Source: JAMXLJ01 sp036558745
GTDB taxonomy: Bacteria > Actinomycetota > Acidimicrobiia > IMCC26256 > JAMXLJ01
Length of the DNA stretch: 64,000 bases
Assembly (NCBI GenBank): GCA_036558745.1
Contig: DATBEZ010000023.1
Span: forward strand, 57,265 to 121,264
Direction: 5' to 3'
Under the pieces are notes generated by a model. That model was not told the origin of the DNA, searched no databases, and saw only the letters and a program-made list of their open reading frames with translations. Below, piece after piece: positions 1-10,323 of the stretch (positions within the stretch are counted from its first letter, which is position 1; each line of letters opens with the position of its first letter). The position numbers and the translations under genes are program-made.

Positions 1-276
1 TCCCCCGCTCGCCACGTCGAGGTGGAGTCCCTCGTCGGCGACGACGCGCGCCATCGCGACACACAGGAACGCTTTGCCCGCGTACGCGACGGAGTCCGTA
101 CCGAACGCGGCGATGTACTCCCGACACCTCGAGCGCAGCTCGTCCTCGTCATAGACGATGACCGGGGTGCCGAAGCGGTCGGCCGTCTCTTCGAGGTCGC
201 ACCCGCCCACCGACATGCGTCCGGACGCGATGCTCGACGTCCGCGGCAGCAACGACGGATCGAGCGGCGCGCTCAT
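1..276 (-). CDS. lysA: Diaminopimelate decarboxylase, N-terminal part (cut by window edge)
   Basis: Only the first 92 residues are in the window; the gene runs off the left edge. LysA is a PLP enzyme that decarboxylates meso-diaminopimelate to lysine. The visible part has the family's opening strand and helix, VYDEDELRSRCREY, followed by VAYAGKAFLC, where the lysine is expected to be the PLP-binding residue of the YAxKA motif. The ATG at 276 is preceded by GGAG (in GGAGCGGAGAG). It lies 70 nt downstream of argS on the same strand, the argS-lysA order common in actinobacteria, so cotranscription is likely. Identification is good; completeness cannot be judged. Confidence 0.88.
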   Translation of the reverse strand, partial: MSAPLDPSLLPRTSSIASGRMSVGGCDLEETADRFGTPVIVYDEDELRSRCREYIAAFGTDSVAYAGKAFLCVAMARVVADEGLHLDVASGG

Positions 277-346
277 CTCTCCGCTCCTGGCACCTGCGGC
301 GCCGGGCCGCTGGGCCACGCTTGCGCTCGCCTCGCGGCTCGCGCGC

Positions 347-2005
347 TCACGCGTTCTCTCTGGATTCGTCGTCCTCGTCGAGGCGGGTCATCTCCTCGGG
401 CGCGCCGACGCCGAGGAGCCCCAGCGCGTCGGCGAGACCGACGCGGGCCGCCTCCGCCAGCCACAACCGCGCCTGGGTGAGCGCGGCGTCGTCGGAGATG
501 ACGCGACAGTCGCGGTAGAAGCCGTGGAAGCGGGCCGCGAAGTCACGCACCCAGGTCGTCACCCGGTGCGGCGCGCGCATCGCGGTCGCCTCGGCCACCG
601 CGTCGGGATACACAGCGAGGGAGCGCAGCAGGTCGAGCTCGCGCTCGTGGACGAGCACGCTCAGGTCGACGGCGTCGAGCGGCGCCCGCGTCACGCCGAG
701 CTCGGCCGCCTTGCGCCCGATCGAGGCGATGCGTGCGTGCGCGTACTGCACGTAGTAGACGGGGTTCTCCATCGACTGCGACGTCACGACGTCGAGATCG
801 AACGTCTGCGCGCTGTCGATGCCCTGGAGCAGGAACGTGAGCCGGGCCACGTCGGGGTCGACCTCGTCGAGGATGTCGGCCAGCGTGATGATGTCCCCGG
901 TGCGTTTCGAGATGCGCACCACCTGGCCATCGCGCACCAGCGTCACGAGCTGGCCGAGCAGCACCTCGGGCTCGCCCTCCGCGAAGCCGAGCGCCTGCAT
1001 GCCGGCCTGGAGCGACTTCACCTGGCCGTGGTGGTCGGCGCCCCAGATGTCGACGAGGTGCTCCCAACCGCGGCGGAACTTGTCGCGGTGGTACGCCATG
1101 TCGGCGGTGAGGTACGTGGGCGCGCCGTCCGACTTCACGATCACGCGGTCGCGCTGGTCCCCGAACTCGGTCGAGCGCAGCCAGACCGCGCCCTCCTGCT
1201 CGAAGCTGTACCCCGTCTTCGCGAGCGTGCTCAGCACGTCGTCGACGTCACCGCGCTCGTGCAACGTGCGCTCGGAGAACCACGTGTCGAAACGCACGCC
1301 GATGCGCGCGAGGTCGGCTTGGAGCTCGTTCACGACCTGGTGGTAGCCCCACTCGCGCGCCTCGTCCTCGGAGACGTCGTCGCCGCGCTCAACGTGCAGG
1401 CGCGCGGCCATCTCGACGAGGTACGCGCCCTGATAGCCGTCGTCGGGCGGCTCCACTCCCCGGTAGCGCGCGTACAGGGACCGGCCGAAGGTCTCGAGCT
1501 GGTTGCCCGCGTCGTTGAGGTAGTACTCGCGGTGGACGTCGGCGCCCTGCGACGCGAGCAGGTTCGCGATCGCGTCCCCGACGGCGACCCACCGGCCGCC
1601 GCCCGCGTGCAGCGGACCGGTCGGGTTGGCCGACACGAATTCGAGGTTGATGCGCCGACCCGCGAGGTCGTCGCCCCGGCCGTAGCGGTCCCCCGCTACG
1701 ACCACCTCGGCCAGCACCTCGTGCAGCCACGACGGCGCGAGGAAGAAATTGAGGAAGCCCGGTCCCGCGATCTCGACCCGCTCCACGTGGGGCGGCCCGG
1801 CCGCGAGCAGCTGCTCGCGGACGGTCTCGGCGACCTCCCGGGGCGACCGGCGGGCGGGCTTGGCCAGCTGGAGGGCGACGTTGCTCTGCCAGTCGCCGTG
1901 CTCGCGCCGGGCCGTGACCTGCACGAGCGGGCCCGCGGGCGGATCCGGGAGCCCGGCAGCCGCGACGGCCACGCGCAGCGCTTCCTCGAGGCGGTCTCGT
2001 ATCAC
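347..2005 (-). CDS. argS: Arginyl-tRNA synthetase
   Basis: Class I aminoacyl-tRNA synthetase charging tRNA-Arg in the cytoplasm; 552 aa, normal length. The N-terminal Arg_S additional domain (about 1-85) contains the GDWQSNVAL stretch. The HIGH-type signature is SANPTGPLHAGGGRW (about 126-139), where the final H of HIGH is replaced by G. The KMSKS-equivalent loop is VRISKRTGDI near residue 365. A DALR anticodon-binding domain closes the protein (about 430-552). The start used is GTG at 2005. lysA follows 70 nt downstream. The tRNA-Arg(CCG) at 4913-4985 would be one of its substrates. Confidence 0.96.
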   Translation of the reverse strand: MIRDRLEEALRVAVAAAGLPDPPAGPLVQVTARREHGDWQSNVALQLAKPARRSPREVAETVREQLLAAGPPHVERVEIAGPGFLNFFLAPSWLHEVLAEVVVAGDRYGRGDDLAGRRINLEFVSANPTGPLHAGGGRWVAVGDAIANLLASQGADVHREYYLNDAGNQLETFGRSLYARYRGVEPPDDGYQGAYLVEMAARLHVERGDDVSEDEAREWGYHQVVNELQADLARIGVRFDTWFSERTLHERGDVDDVLSTLAKTGYSFEQEGAVWLRSTEFGDQRDRVIVKSDGAPTYLTADMAYHRDKFRRGWEHLVDIWGADHHGQVKSLQAGMQALGFAEGEPEVLLGQLVTLVRDGQVVRISKRTGDIITLADILDEVDPDVARLTFLLQGIDSAQTFDLDVVTSQSMENPVYYVQYAHARIASIGRKAAELGVTRAPLDAVDLSVLVHERELDLLRSLAVYPDAVAEATAMRAPHRVTTWVRDFAARFHGFYRDCRVISDDAALTQARLWLAEAARVGLADALGLLGVGAPEEMTRLDEDDESRENA

Positions 2006-2357
2006 GGAGTGTGGTCGATTCCTCGGATCGCGGCCCGGTGGGTCACGGGGGCGGGTGTCTCAGCATCGCATACGGGCCGCGGCACGCGTCGGTCCTGGTC
2101 ACGCCCCACCCATTCCCGTCGCACCGGATGACCGCTATTGTTCCGGTATCGGCCGGCTCGGATGATTCCGATCACGCAGCGTGAGACCTGGTGAGCGGCT
2201 CGTGCGAGGGTGTGCGAGTGCGTGAACGCAACGTCGGGGACGGTCGGGTGCGGGTAGCGATGCAGCACGTGCGGATCGCGCGCCGGGTTCGTTCCACGGT
2301 GCGTGGGCAGGAGAACAGCGGAGCGTGGCGGGGCGGGCTGCGCTCGGGGAGGGCGTC
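2006..2357. other. Intergenic region between divergent argS and the GGDEF gene
   Basis: A 352-bp stretch with no convincing gene on either strand. The open frames crossing it are arginine/proline-rich antisense products of GC-rich DNA. It must hold the promoters of argS (leftward) and of the GGDEF gene (rightward). A possible rightward -10, TATTGT, lies at 2136-2141 but has no good -35. I see no RNA gene or strong hairpin. Confidence 0.4.
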
Positions 2358-3239
2358 GTGGCGCGACAAGGTGGGCTCGGTCGGGGCCTCGCGGCTCTGC
2401 TGCCGACCGAAGGCCACGAGCACCAGCACCTCCACTTCGTCGCGCCGCCGTCCGGGGAAGGGGCCGGCGCGATGGCGGAGTTCAGCGCCCAGCTCATGGC
2501 CGCGCTGGCGTCGAGCCAGTCGGGTCTGTCGCTCATCTACCGCGCGCTCGACGGGCTCGTCTCGCAGTTCGAGCTGCGCGACGCGGCGGTCGTGCTCGAC
2601 GAGCCGGGGCTCGCGCGACAGGTGTTCTGCGCGGGGCGTCGCCCGCTCGACGAGGACGAGGAGCAGGAGCTGCTTAGCGCGGAGCCGGGCCTCTACACCG
2701 ATCCCCCGCTCGACCCGCGTCGCTTCGACCCGTCCATGCTCACGAGTCTCTGCACGGTCGCGCTGCGGCTCGACCTGTTGCGTTACGACTCGTGGCACGA
2801 CCCGCTCACCGCGCTCTACGACCGTCGAAGCTTCGACCGTCTGCTGGAGATGGCCGTCGCGCGGAGCTCCCGGTACAACTGGGCCTTCAGCCTCGTGCTG
2901 CTCGACCTCGACGACCTCAAGCGGCTCAACGACACGCGCGGCCACCAGGCCGGCGACGAAGCGTTGCGCGCCCTGGGCGAGCGACTGCGTCACGTGCTTC
3001 GCTACGGCGACAACGCGGCCCGCATCGGCGGCGACGAGTTCGCGCTGATCCTTCCCAACACCGATCCCGAGGACGTCCCTGCGTTGCTCGAACGCGTCGC
3101 GGCCCCGCAAGAAGGCGAAGCTCCGATCCCCGCCTTCTCGTATGGGATCGCGTCGTGCCCGGCCGACGCGGAGGACGCGGACACGCTCGTTCGCATCGCC
3201 GACCAACGGCTCTACGAAGCGAAGGAAGGCCGGACGTGA
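2358..3239 (+). CDS. GGDEF diguanylate cyclase with ParB-like N-terminal box
   Basis: 293 aa. The C-terminal half is a GGDEF domain (PLTALYDRR onward) with an intact RIGGDEF active-site motif, and RYGD sits exactly five residues before GGDEF, matching an RxxD inhibitory I-site. It should therefore make cyclic di-GMP with product inhibition. Residues about 55-145 look like a GAF-type sensor but are not clearly assignable. The N-terminus reads VARQGGLGRGLAALLP, nearly identical to the N-terminal box with which ParB proteins contact ParA. GTG 2358 was chosen because GGAGG lies 5 nt upstream; a GTG at 2325 would add 11 residues. The 3' end overlaps the next gene by 4 nt (GTGA), so the two are translationally coupled. 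Confidence 0.9.
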   Translation: MARQGGLGRGLAALLPTEGHEHQHLHFVAPPSGEGAGAMAEFSAQLMAALASSQSGLSLIYRALDGLVSQFELRDAAVVLDEPGLARQVFCAGRRPLDEDEEQELLSAEPGLYTDPPLDPRRFDPSMLTSLCTVALRLDLLRYDSWHDPLTALYDRRSFDRLLEMAVARSSRYNWAFSLVLLDLDDLKRLNDTRGHQAGDEALRALGERLRHVLRYGDNAARIGGDEFALILPNTDPEDVPALLERVAAPQEGEAPIPAFSYGIASCPADAEDADTLVRIADQRLYEAKEGRT

Positions 3240-4300
3240 CGACTCTCGACGATCTGGAGCTCGAGCTGCGCAAGCTGCCGGGCGTTCGCGCCACGGGGTT
3301 CGCGGAACGCGAGGACGTGCTGCTGGTCCAGATCCACGTCGGCGAGGAGGAGACCGAGCCCGCGCTGCCGTTGCAGGCGACCCGCATCGCGTACCGCCAC
3401 TCCGACCGCCCGGTCGCGGTGGAGCTCGTGCGCTGGCGGACCCGGGGTCGCGTCGGTCACGGCGAGGACGTCGCGCACGAAGCACCGGGCGCGCCCGCCC
3501 CGGAGACCGCGCCCGCCGCCGAGTGGTCGTCGCCGCCCCCGCCGCCACCCGCGCCGCCGGTCCCACCGGCACCACCGGCACCGGGACGCGCGGAGCCGAC
3601 GTCGATGGTCGACCTCACGGCACCGGCCCCGAGCACCGGCGGCACGGTCACCCCGCCGCCGGCTTTCGACACGTTGGGTACCGACACGTCGGGCACGGAG
3701 ACGTCGGGCGCGGACACATCGGCCGCCGCCGGGTTCGTGTCGCCCCCGGGCGAGGCCTCGCGCACCGAGCCCGCGCCGCCGCAGACGCCCACGCGCACGC
3801 CGACGTTCGAGACCGCTGCTCCGTCGGGCGAGCCGGCGACGCCCCCCGGCCGGCCCGGCACCGTGGTGATGGGCGGCGGGTTCGAGCGCCGCGCGTCCGG
3901 CGAGGCGGACCGGGACCGCGTCCGGCTCCTCGCCGTGCTCACCTTCCCCGACACCGACGAGCTCGAGGTGCACCTGACCCTCGACGGGCGCCGCACGATC
4001 GGGCGCGCGGCCGCGAGCCGCGGTCTGCTCGCCGCGGTGGAGGCGACGCTCGACGCGCTGCGCAGCTTCGTTCCCGACCTCGGCTACGACCCCGCGTGGG
4101 CGCGCACGCTCGAGACGAGCACGGGTGAGGGCTTCCTCGTCGCCGCCGGGTTGACCGGTGGCGAGGACAACGCGCCGCGCCACGGGCTCGCGTCCGGGAG
4201 CAGCGCGATCGAGGCCGCGGCGCGCGCGTGCCTCCAGGCGCTGAACCGCTCGATCGCGCTGCGCCTCGCCGCGGTCAGAGCCGCCGCCGCCGGCAACTGA
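3236..4300 (+). CDS. Proline-rich hypothetical protein coupled to the GGDEF gene
   Basis: 354 aa, family not recognised. Residues 1-70 (TLDDLELELRKLPGV...) look like a small alpha/beta domain. Residues about 90-215 form a low-complexity Pro/Ala/Thr/Ser linker with poly-Pro runs and TSG repeats. Residues about 225-354 form a second globular region (VRLLAVLTFPDTDELEVHL, then AIEAAARACLQALNRSI). There is no signal peptide or membrane segment, so it is probably cytoplasmic. Its GTG start overlaps the GGDEF stop by 4 nt, which argues for a functional partnership, perhaps a regulator or effector of that cyclase. The function itself is unknown. Confidence 0.75.
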   Translation: MTTLDDLELELRKLPGVRATGFAEREDVLLVQIHVGEEETEPALPLQATRIAYRHSDRPVAVELVRWRTRGRVGHGEDVAHEAPGAPAPETAPAAEWSSPPPPPPAPPVPPAPPAPGRAEPTSMVDLTAPAPSTGGTVTPPPAFDTLGTDTSGTETSGADTSAAAGFVSPPGEASRTEPAPPQTPTRTPTFETAAPSGEPATPPGRPGTVVMGGGFERRASGEADRDRVRLLAVLTFPDTDELEVHLTLDGRRTIGRAAASRGLLAAVEATLDALRSFVPDLGYDPAWARTLETSTGEGFLVAAGLTGGEDNAPRHGLASGSSAIEAAARACLQALNRSIALRLAAVRAAAAGN

Positions 4301-4309
4301 CCCCGTCGG

Positions 4310-4747
4310 TCAGCGCAGGACCATCACCGGGCACGACGCGTGCTCGGCCAGGTGCTGGCTCACGCTGCCGAGCAGGAGCCCGGTGAAACCGCCGCGACCG
4401 CGCGAGCCGACGACGACCATCGCCGCGTCCTTCGAGAGCTCGAGGAGACGCAGCGACGGCGCGCCCTCGACGACCTCGCCCTCCCAGTCGAGCGTGTCCG
4501 CGTCGCGACCGAGCACGCGCTCGACCGCGGCCTTGAGCACGGCTTGGGCTTCGCCCGCGATCACCTCCGCGCTGATCGGCGGCTGGAACGGGACCGGCGA
4601 GACGAGCGCGGGGAACGTCCAGCACGTCACCGCCAATAGCGGCAACCGGCGCAGCCGGCTCTCTTCCGCCGCCCACCACAGCGCACGGTCGGATGCCTCC
4701 GAACCGTCGACCCCGACGACGATGCGGCCCGTGACCTCGGCGTCCAT
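4310..4747 (-). CDS. Universal stress protein (UspA family)
   Basis: 145 aa, a single Usp domain of typical length. It opens with RIVVGVDGSEASDRAL (nucleotide-binding strand and Asp) and ends with the ATP-binding loop VVGSRGRGGFTGLLLGS, matching G-x2-G-x9-G-S. It is therefore likely an ATP-binding Usp involved in stress or dormancy responses. ATG 4747 was chosen because GGAGG lies about 9 nt upstream and the frame upstream of it runs through the tRNA gene. It converges with the proline-rich gene 9 nt away. Confidence 0.92.
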   Translation of the reverse strand: MDAEVTGRIVVGVDGSEASDRALWWAAEESRLRRLPLLAVTCWTFPALVSPVPFQPPISAEVIAGEAQAVLKAAVERVLGRDADTLDWEGEVVEGAPSLRLLELSKDAAMVVVGSRGRGGFTGLLLGSVSQHLAEHASCPVMVLR

Positions 4748-4912
4748 CGTGTCCGTCCTCCCTCTCGACGTCCCGAGTGTGCGCGCACCCGGTGACGACG
4801 AAGCAGGGCCGGAAGTCCCGCGCGGCCCGGGCGAACGCGAGCGGCGGGCCCGACCCGGCCGCACCCCGGCATGCCAAGATGGACGTCCGCCCGCGCACCG
4901 GCCGGGTGGCCC

Positions 4913-4985
4913 GCCCTCGTAGCTCAGGGGATAGAGCAACGGCCTCCGGAGCCGTGTGTCGGGTGTTCGAATCACCCCGAGGGCG
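4913..4985 (+). tRNA. tRNA-Arg (anticodon CCG)
   Basis: The cloverleaf folds fully. The acceptor stem is GCCCTCG (4913-4919) with CGAGGGC (4978-4984). The D-stem is GCTC/GAGC. The anticodon stem is ACGGC/GCCGT with loop CTCCGGA, giving anticodon CCG at 4946-4948 (reads CGG). The T-arm is GGGTG-TTCGAAT-CACCC (4961-4977). The discriminator is G4985, and the CCA end is not encoded. Confidence 0.97.
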
Positions 4986-5052
4986 CAGCGACCTCGCTCC
5001 GCGTCGCCCTGACGGCGTTTCGTGCACCAGCCGTCGCGGGCAACGCCACGGC

Positions 5053-5169
5053 ATGGAACGTGACCAGGACACGAGCTCGCCGCGCGACGACGAGACGAGC
5101 GCCGAGAAGCCCATGCCGATCGTCACGCCCGAGGGCCCACCGCCCGAGGACCAGCGCGACGAGGACTGA
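5053..5169 (+). CDS. Small acidic hypothetical protein (38 aa)
   Basis: 38 residues, strongly charged (MERDQDTSSPRDDE... ending PPEDQRDED), with no hydrophobic segment. Third codon positions are almost all G or C, as in real genes of this genome. A strong hairpin begins 25 nt after the stop. It lies 67 nt downstream of tRNA-Arg and could share its transcript. No clear ribosome binding site is present and no homology is recognised, so this remains a plausible but unproven gene. Confidence 0.4.
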   Translation: MERDQDTSSPRDDETSAEKPMPIVTPEGPPPEDQRDED

Positions 5170-5193
5170 CCACGGAGCGGGGCGAGCAAGCGA

Positions 5194-5232
5194 CGCGAGG
5201 GCGGTCCGCCGTTCCCGACGGACCGCCTCGCG
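5194..5232. terminator. Strong hairpin, probable terminator
   Basis: Arms CGCGAGGGCGGTCCG (5194-5208) and CGGACCGCCTCGCG (5219-5232) pair over 14 bp with a single bulged G, around a 10-nt loop. It sits after the small ORF and between converging transcripts. There is no U-tract, as is common for GC-rich actinobacterial terminators. Confidence 0.65.
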
Positions 5233-5307
5233 CACGCCAGGACCTGGGCTGGGTCCGGTGCTCGATCGGACCGTAACCCCGCGTGCCCGTGGCAATCGCT
5301 GGGTTGT

Positions 5308-5360
5308 GCAAGTGCTGAGGGCATGTTGCGCAGCGGTTGTCCGCGCCCCGCAGCACTTGC
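5308..5360 (-). terminator. Inverted repeat after the frameshifted membrane gene
   Basis: Perfect 10-bp arms GCAAGTGCTG (5308-5317) and CAGCACTTGC (5351-5360) with a 33-nt loop, just beyond the stop of the leftward membrane gene. It may be a weak terminator or an RNA structure. Confidence 0.35.
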
Positions 5361-5363
5361 GCG

Positions 5364-5691
5364 TCAGACGGGCTGGCGCTCGGCCGGCTCGGTGAGGTCG
5401 ACCTGTCGCGAGCGCGCACCGTCACGATGCCCGTCGGCGCCGGTCGCGCCCGGCAGACCCGTCGTCCGGCTGATCGCGAAGGCCGCGAACCCGAGCGCGG
5501 TCACGACCGCCGCGAGCACCCACCCGCGTTGCGTGCGCACGTCGAGGAGCGACGCGGCCGAGAACAGCGCGCCCGCGATCAGGAGCGCGAACGCGATCCC
5601 GGCCCAGTGGACTTCCCTGGAGGTGTCCTGGAAGTCGAGCCAGGTGCACGAGCGCGACACCGGCGAGTCCGACGATCGCCGTCGGTCGCAA
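5364..5691 (-). pseudogene. Frameshifted small membrane protein gene
   Basis: Two overlapping frames make one sensible protein only if joined. The first frame, from TTG 5691, reads MRPTAIVGLAGVALVHL, a membrane helix. Near 5640 the reading must shift by one base to continue LDFQDTSREVHWAG, a helix AIAFALLIAG-like segment and a third helix GWVLAAVVTALGFAAFAIS, ending with a polar tail. The joined product would be about 110 aa with at least three membrane segments. It is either a real frameshift mutation or a one-base sequencing error in CACCTGGCTCGAC. Function is not recognised. It lies upstream of, and divergent from, catalase. Confidence 0.55.
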
Positions 5692-5870
5692 GGTCTGGTC
5701 GCGAAACGCCTCTCCGCCGAGGTCATCGCTCCGGCGTCCCCTTCGCTTGCCGGTGTCCGAACGCCTGCCCCTCCGGCCTGGCGAGCCTCGGCGCTACCCA
5801 GCGCGTCTGCGCCTCATACCTCCCTCGTGCATCGCGGCGCGACAGACGCTCAAGCGCCGCCGCGCACCGC

Positions 5871-5897
5871 GGTTCGGCGTACCGCGGTTGGGGGTAT
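5871..5897 (+). promoter_or_regulatory. Sigma-B-like stress promoter of the catalase gene
   Basis: GGTTCG at 5871-5876 and GGGTAT at 5892-5897 are separated by 15 nt. This matches the general-stress sigma factor (sigma-B type) consensus of actinobacteria, GTTT / GGGTA(T/C). The expected transcript start is near 5904, giving a leader of about 25 nt that contains GGGAGG before ATG 5929. Confidence 0.55.
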
Positions 5898-5928
5898 CCG
5901 CGTACGACGCGACGACGGGAGGCGCACC

Positions 5929-8043
<2,115 letters not shown>

Positions 8044-8093
8044 CGCAGGCGCGCCAGAATGCTCGGGTCTCGGACGGGAACCCGGGGGTTCTG

Positions 8094-8861
8094 GTGGACG
8101 ATTTCACGGGCAAGGTCGTGCTCGTCACAGGTGCGGGACAGGCCTGCGGACGGGTGATCGCCGAGGACTTCGCGGCGCGCGGCGCGCGGGTCGTCGTCAA
8201 CGACATCGACCGCGAGACCGGTCAGGAGACCGCGAAGCACATCACCGACGCGGGCGGCACCGCGACGTTCGTGTACGCCGACGTGTCGAAGGAGGACGAC
8301 GTCGCCGCGCTCGTCGACGCGACGGTTGCCGCGTACGGCCGGCTCGACTGCGCGGTCAACAACGCGGGCACCGAGCTGACCGGCACGGTCGCCGACAGTG
8401 ATGCCGCGGCATTCGCGACGCTGCTCGCGACGAACCTCGAAGGCATCCGCGCGTGCCTCAAGCACGAGATCCGGGCCATGCGCGCCAACGCGCACGGTGG
8501 CGCGATCCTCAACATGTCGTCGGTGACGAGCGATCTCACCGGCGTTCCCGAGAACGGGCTCTACGGCGCGACGAAGGGCGGCGTCGACGCGCTGACGAAG
8601 GCTGCGGCCATCGAGGTCGCCAAGGAGGGCATCAGCATCAACGCGCTCGCGTTCATCGGCGCCGACGTCGGCGGCGGCATGTTCGTGCGCTTCTTCGAGA
8701 TGAGCCACGTCTCGAAGGAGCAGATCCTCGCGGCCATCCCGATCGCCCGGTCGTGCCGGGCCGAGGAGCTGTGCGCGGCCGTGCGCTACCTCTGCTCGGA
8801 CGACGCCCGATTCGTCGTCGGTACGACGATGCGCCTCGACGGCGGGTTCACCGCGATGTGA
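8094..8861 (+). CDS. SDR-family oxidoreductase with altered glycine motif
   Basis: 255 aa short-chain dehydrogenase/reductase. It has NNAG, the catalytic Ser in NMSSVTSD and the Tyr-Lys pair in YGATKGG. The cofactor motif reads TGAGQACG, where the middle glycine of TGxxxGxG is alanine. VVNDIDRE after beta-2 suggests an NAD(H) preference. The substrate is not predictable. GTG 8094 is the likely start; no strong ribosome binding site. It follows catalase by 50 nt on the same strand and may be read through from it. Confidence 0.85.
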   Translation: MDDFTGKVVLVTGAGQACGRVIAEDFAARGARVVVNDIDRETGQETAKHITDAGGTATFVYADVSKEDDVAALVDATVAAYGRLDCAVNNAGTELTGTVADSDAAAFATLLATNLEGIRACLKHEIRAMRANAHGGAILNMSSVTSDLTGVPENGLYGATKGGVDALTKAAAIEVAKEGISINALAFIGADVGGGMFVRFFEMSHVSKEQILAAIPIARSCRAEELCAAVRYLCSDDARFVVGTTMRLDGGFTAM

Positions 8862-8958
8862 GCCGCTCATCGGTAGGTCTTGTGGACGTTCCGGCCACGC
8901 ACCACAATCCGTGAACCACGGAGCCGTGGGCCTGATCGCCGATGCCGGGGGGTGCGAG

Positions 8959-10314
8959 GTGAGCAAGGCGCGCTGGTGTGTTCCGTTGCTCGCGGTCGCG
9001 CTGGCGGTCGCGACGACCGCGACCGCGTGCAGCCGGTCCAGCGGCACGAGCAAGTCACCCCCGCCGACCGCGCCGAGCTCCACCGCGGCCGACGCCGGCG
9101 ACTTCGGCAGCCTCAAGGCCGTGTGCGGACCGGGCGGCGCGAAGGGAGCCACCGACGTCGGTGTCACCGACACGACCATCCGCGTCGGCACCATGGCCGA
9201 TCCCGGCGCGACCGCCCAACCCGGTCTCGACCAGGAGCTCTTCGACACCGCGGACGCGTTCGTGAAGTGGTGCAACGCGGCGGGCGGGATCCTCGGGCGC
9301 AAGCTCCAACTCGACAAGTGGGACTCGAAGCTCACCGAGGTCGCGGCGCGCATGATCCAGGCGTGTCCGGTCGACCTCTCGCTGGTCGGCAACGGCGAGG
9401 CGTTCGACTCCGCCGGCGTCGACCAACGGGTGAAGTGCAAGCTCCCCGAGATCGCCGGCTACGTCGTCTCGAGGGAGGCCAGTCGCGCGCCGCTCTCGAT
9501 CGAGGCGATCCCCGCGTCCGATCACCAGAGCGGTCTGTACGGCGCGTTCCGCCTCCTCAAGGCGGCCGATCCCAGCGTGGTCGCGCACGCGGGGCAGCTC
9601 AGCAGCCAGCTCCAGTCGGTGAAGGACGCGGGCGACCGTGATCGCGCCGGGCTCAAGGCTCTCGGCTACACGGAGGTGTACTACGACGAGGCGCCCGTGC
9701 TGGTCGACAACTGGCGACCGTACGCCCAGAACCTGCAGACGAAGGGCGTGCAGGCCTTCACGATCGTCAACGCGCCGGACAACCTCGCCGCCCTGTTCCG
9801 TTCGATGGACGACATCGGCTACTTCCCGAAGTTCACGGTGCTCCCCGCGAACATGTACGACACGAAGCTGACCAAAGGCGCGGGCACCGCGCTCAAGGGC
9901 AACGTCCTCATCGTGACGAACGCGGTGCCCTTCGAGCTCGCGAGCACGCATCCGGCCACCAAGCAGTTCCTCGACATCCTCGCGAAGTACGTCCCGGGCG
10001 CGCAGCCCAAGGCGCTCGGGATCAACGCGTGGTCGTCGTGGTTGCTGTGGGCGACGGCGGCGAAGGCGTGCGGCTCGGAGCTCACGCGAACGTGCCTGCT
10101 CGACCACGCCAAGTCCGTGACCCAGTGGAACGGTGGCGGCCTGCACGCGCCCACCCATCCGGGCAACGCGAGCGGCAGCTTCTCGCCGTGCTTCCTGCTC
10201 ATGCGAGCGACGCCGACCGGCTTCGTCTACGACAAGACGATGACCAAGCCCACCGACGACATCTTCAACTGCGACCCGAAGAACCTGTTCGACCTTCCCG
10301 GCTTCGGGAAATGA
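8959..10314 (+). CDS. Periplasmic-binding-type lipoprotein (branched-chain amino acid SBP family)
   Basis: 451 aa. A hydrophobic signal ends in ATTATAC, a weak lipobox, with the cysteine at about residue 24. The body has the type 1 periplasmic binding fold of Leu/Ile/Val-binding proteins (DTTIRVGTMADPG, then FVKWCNAAGGILGRKLQ). It should capture a small ligand outside the membrane. No permease or ATPase of that transporter class is in the window, so it is an orphan SBP. GTG 8959 was chosen so that the signal peptide begins properly; GGGGGG precedes it. It converges with the esterase gene, 9 nt apart. Confidence 0.82.
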   Translation: MSKARWCVPLLAVALAVATTATACSRSSGTSKSPPPTAPSSTAADAGDFGSLKAVCGPGGAKGATDVGVTDTTIRVGTMADPGATAQPGLDQELFDTADAFVKWCNAAGGILGRKLQLDKWDSKLTEVAARMIQACPVDLSLVGNGEAFDSAGVDQRVKCKLPEIAGYVVSREASRAPLSIEAIPASDHQSGLYGAFRLLKAADPSVVAHAGQLSSQLQSVKDAGDRDRAGLKALGYTEVYYDEAPVLVDNWRPYAQNLQTKGVQAFTIVNAPDNLAALFRSMDDIGYFPKFTVLPANMYDTKLTKGAGTALKGNVLIVTNAVPFELASTHPATKQFLDILAKYVPGAQPKALGINAWSSWLLWATAAKACGSELTRTCLLDHAKSVTQWNGGGLHAPTHPGNASGSFSPCFLLMRATPTGFVYDKTMTKPTDDIFNCDPKNLFDLPGFGK

Positions 10315-10323
10315 GGGGTGCGC

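Noticed and set aside
158..2131. A 657-residue plus-strand open frame
   Set aside because: It is antisense to argS and lysA; its composition is artefactual and it has no start context.
4748..4975. N-terminal extension of the universal stress protein
   Set aside because: The open frame continues upstream through the tRNA-Arg gene, but a ribosome binding site and family homology place the start at 4747.
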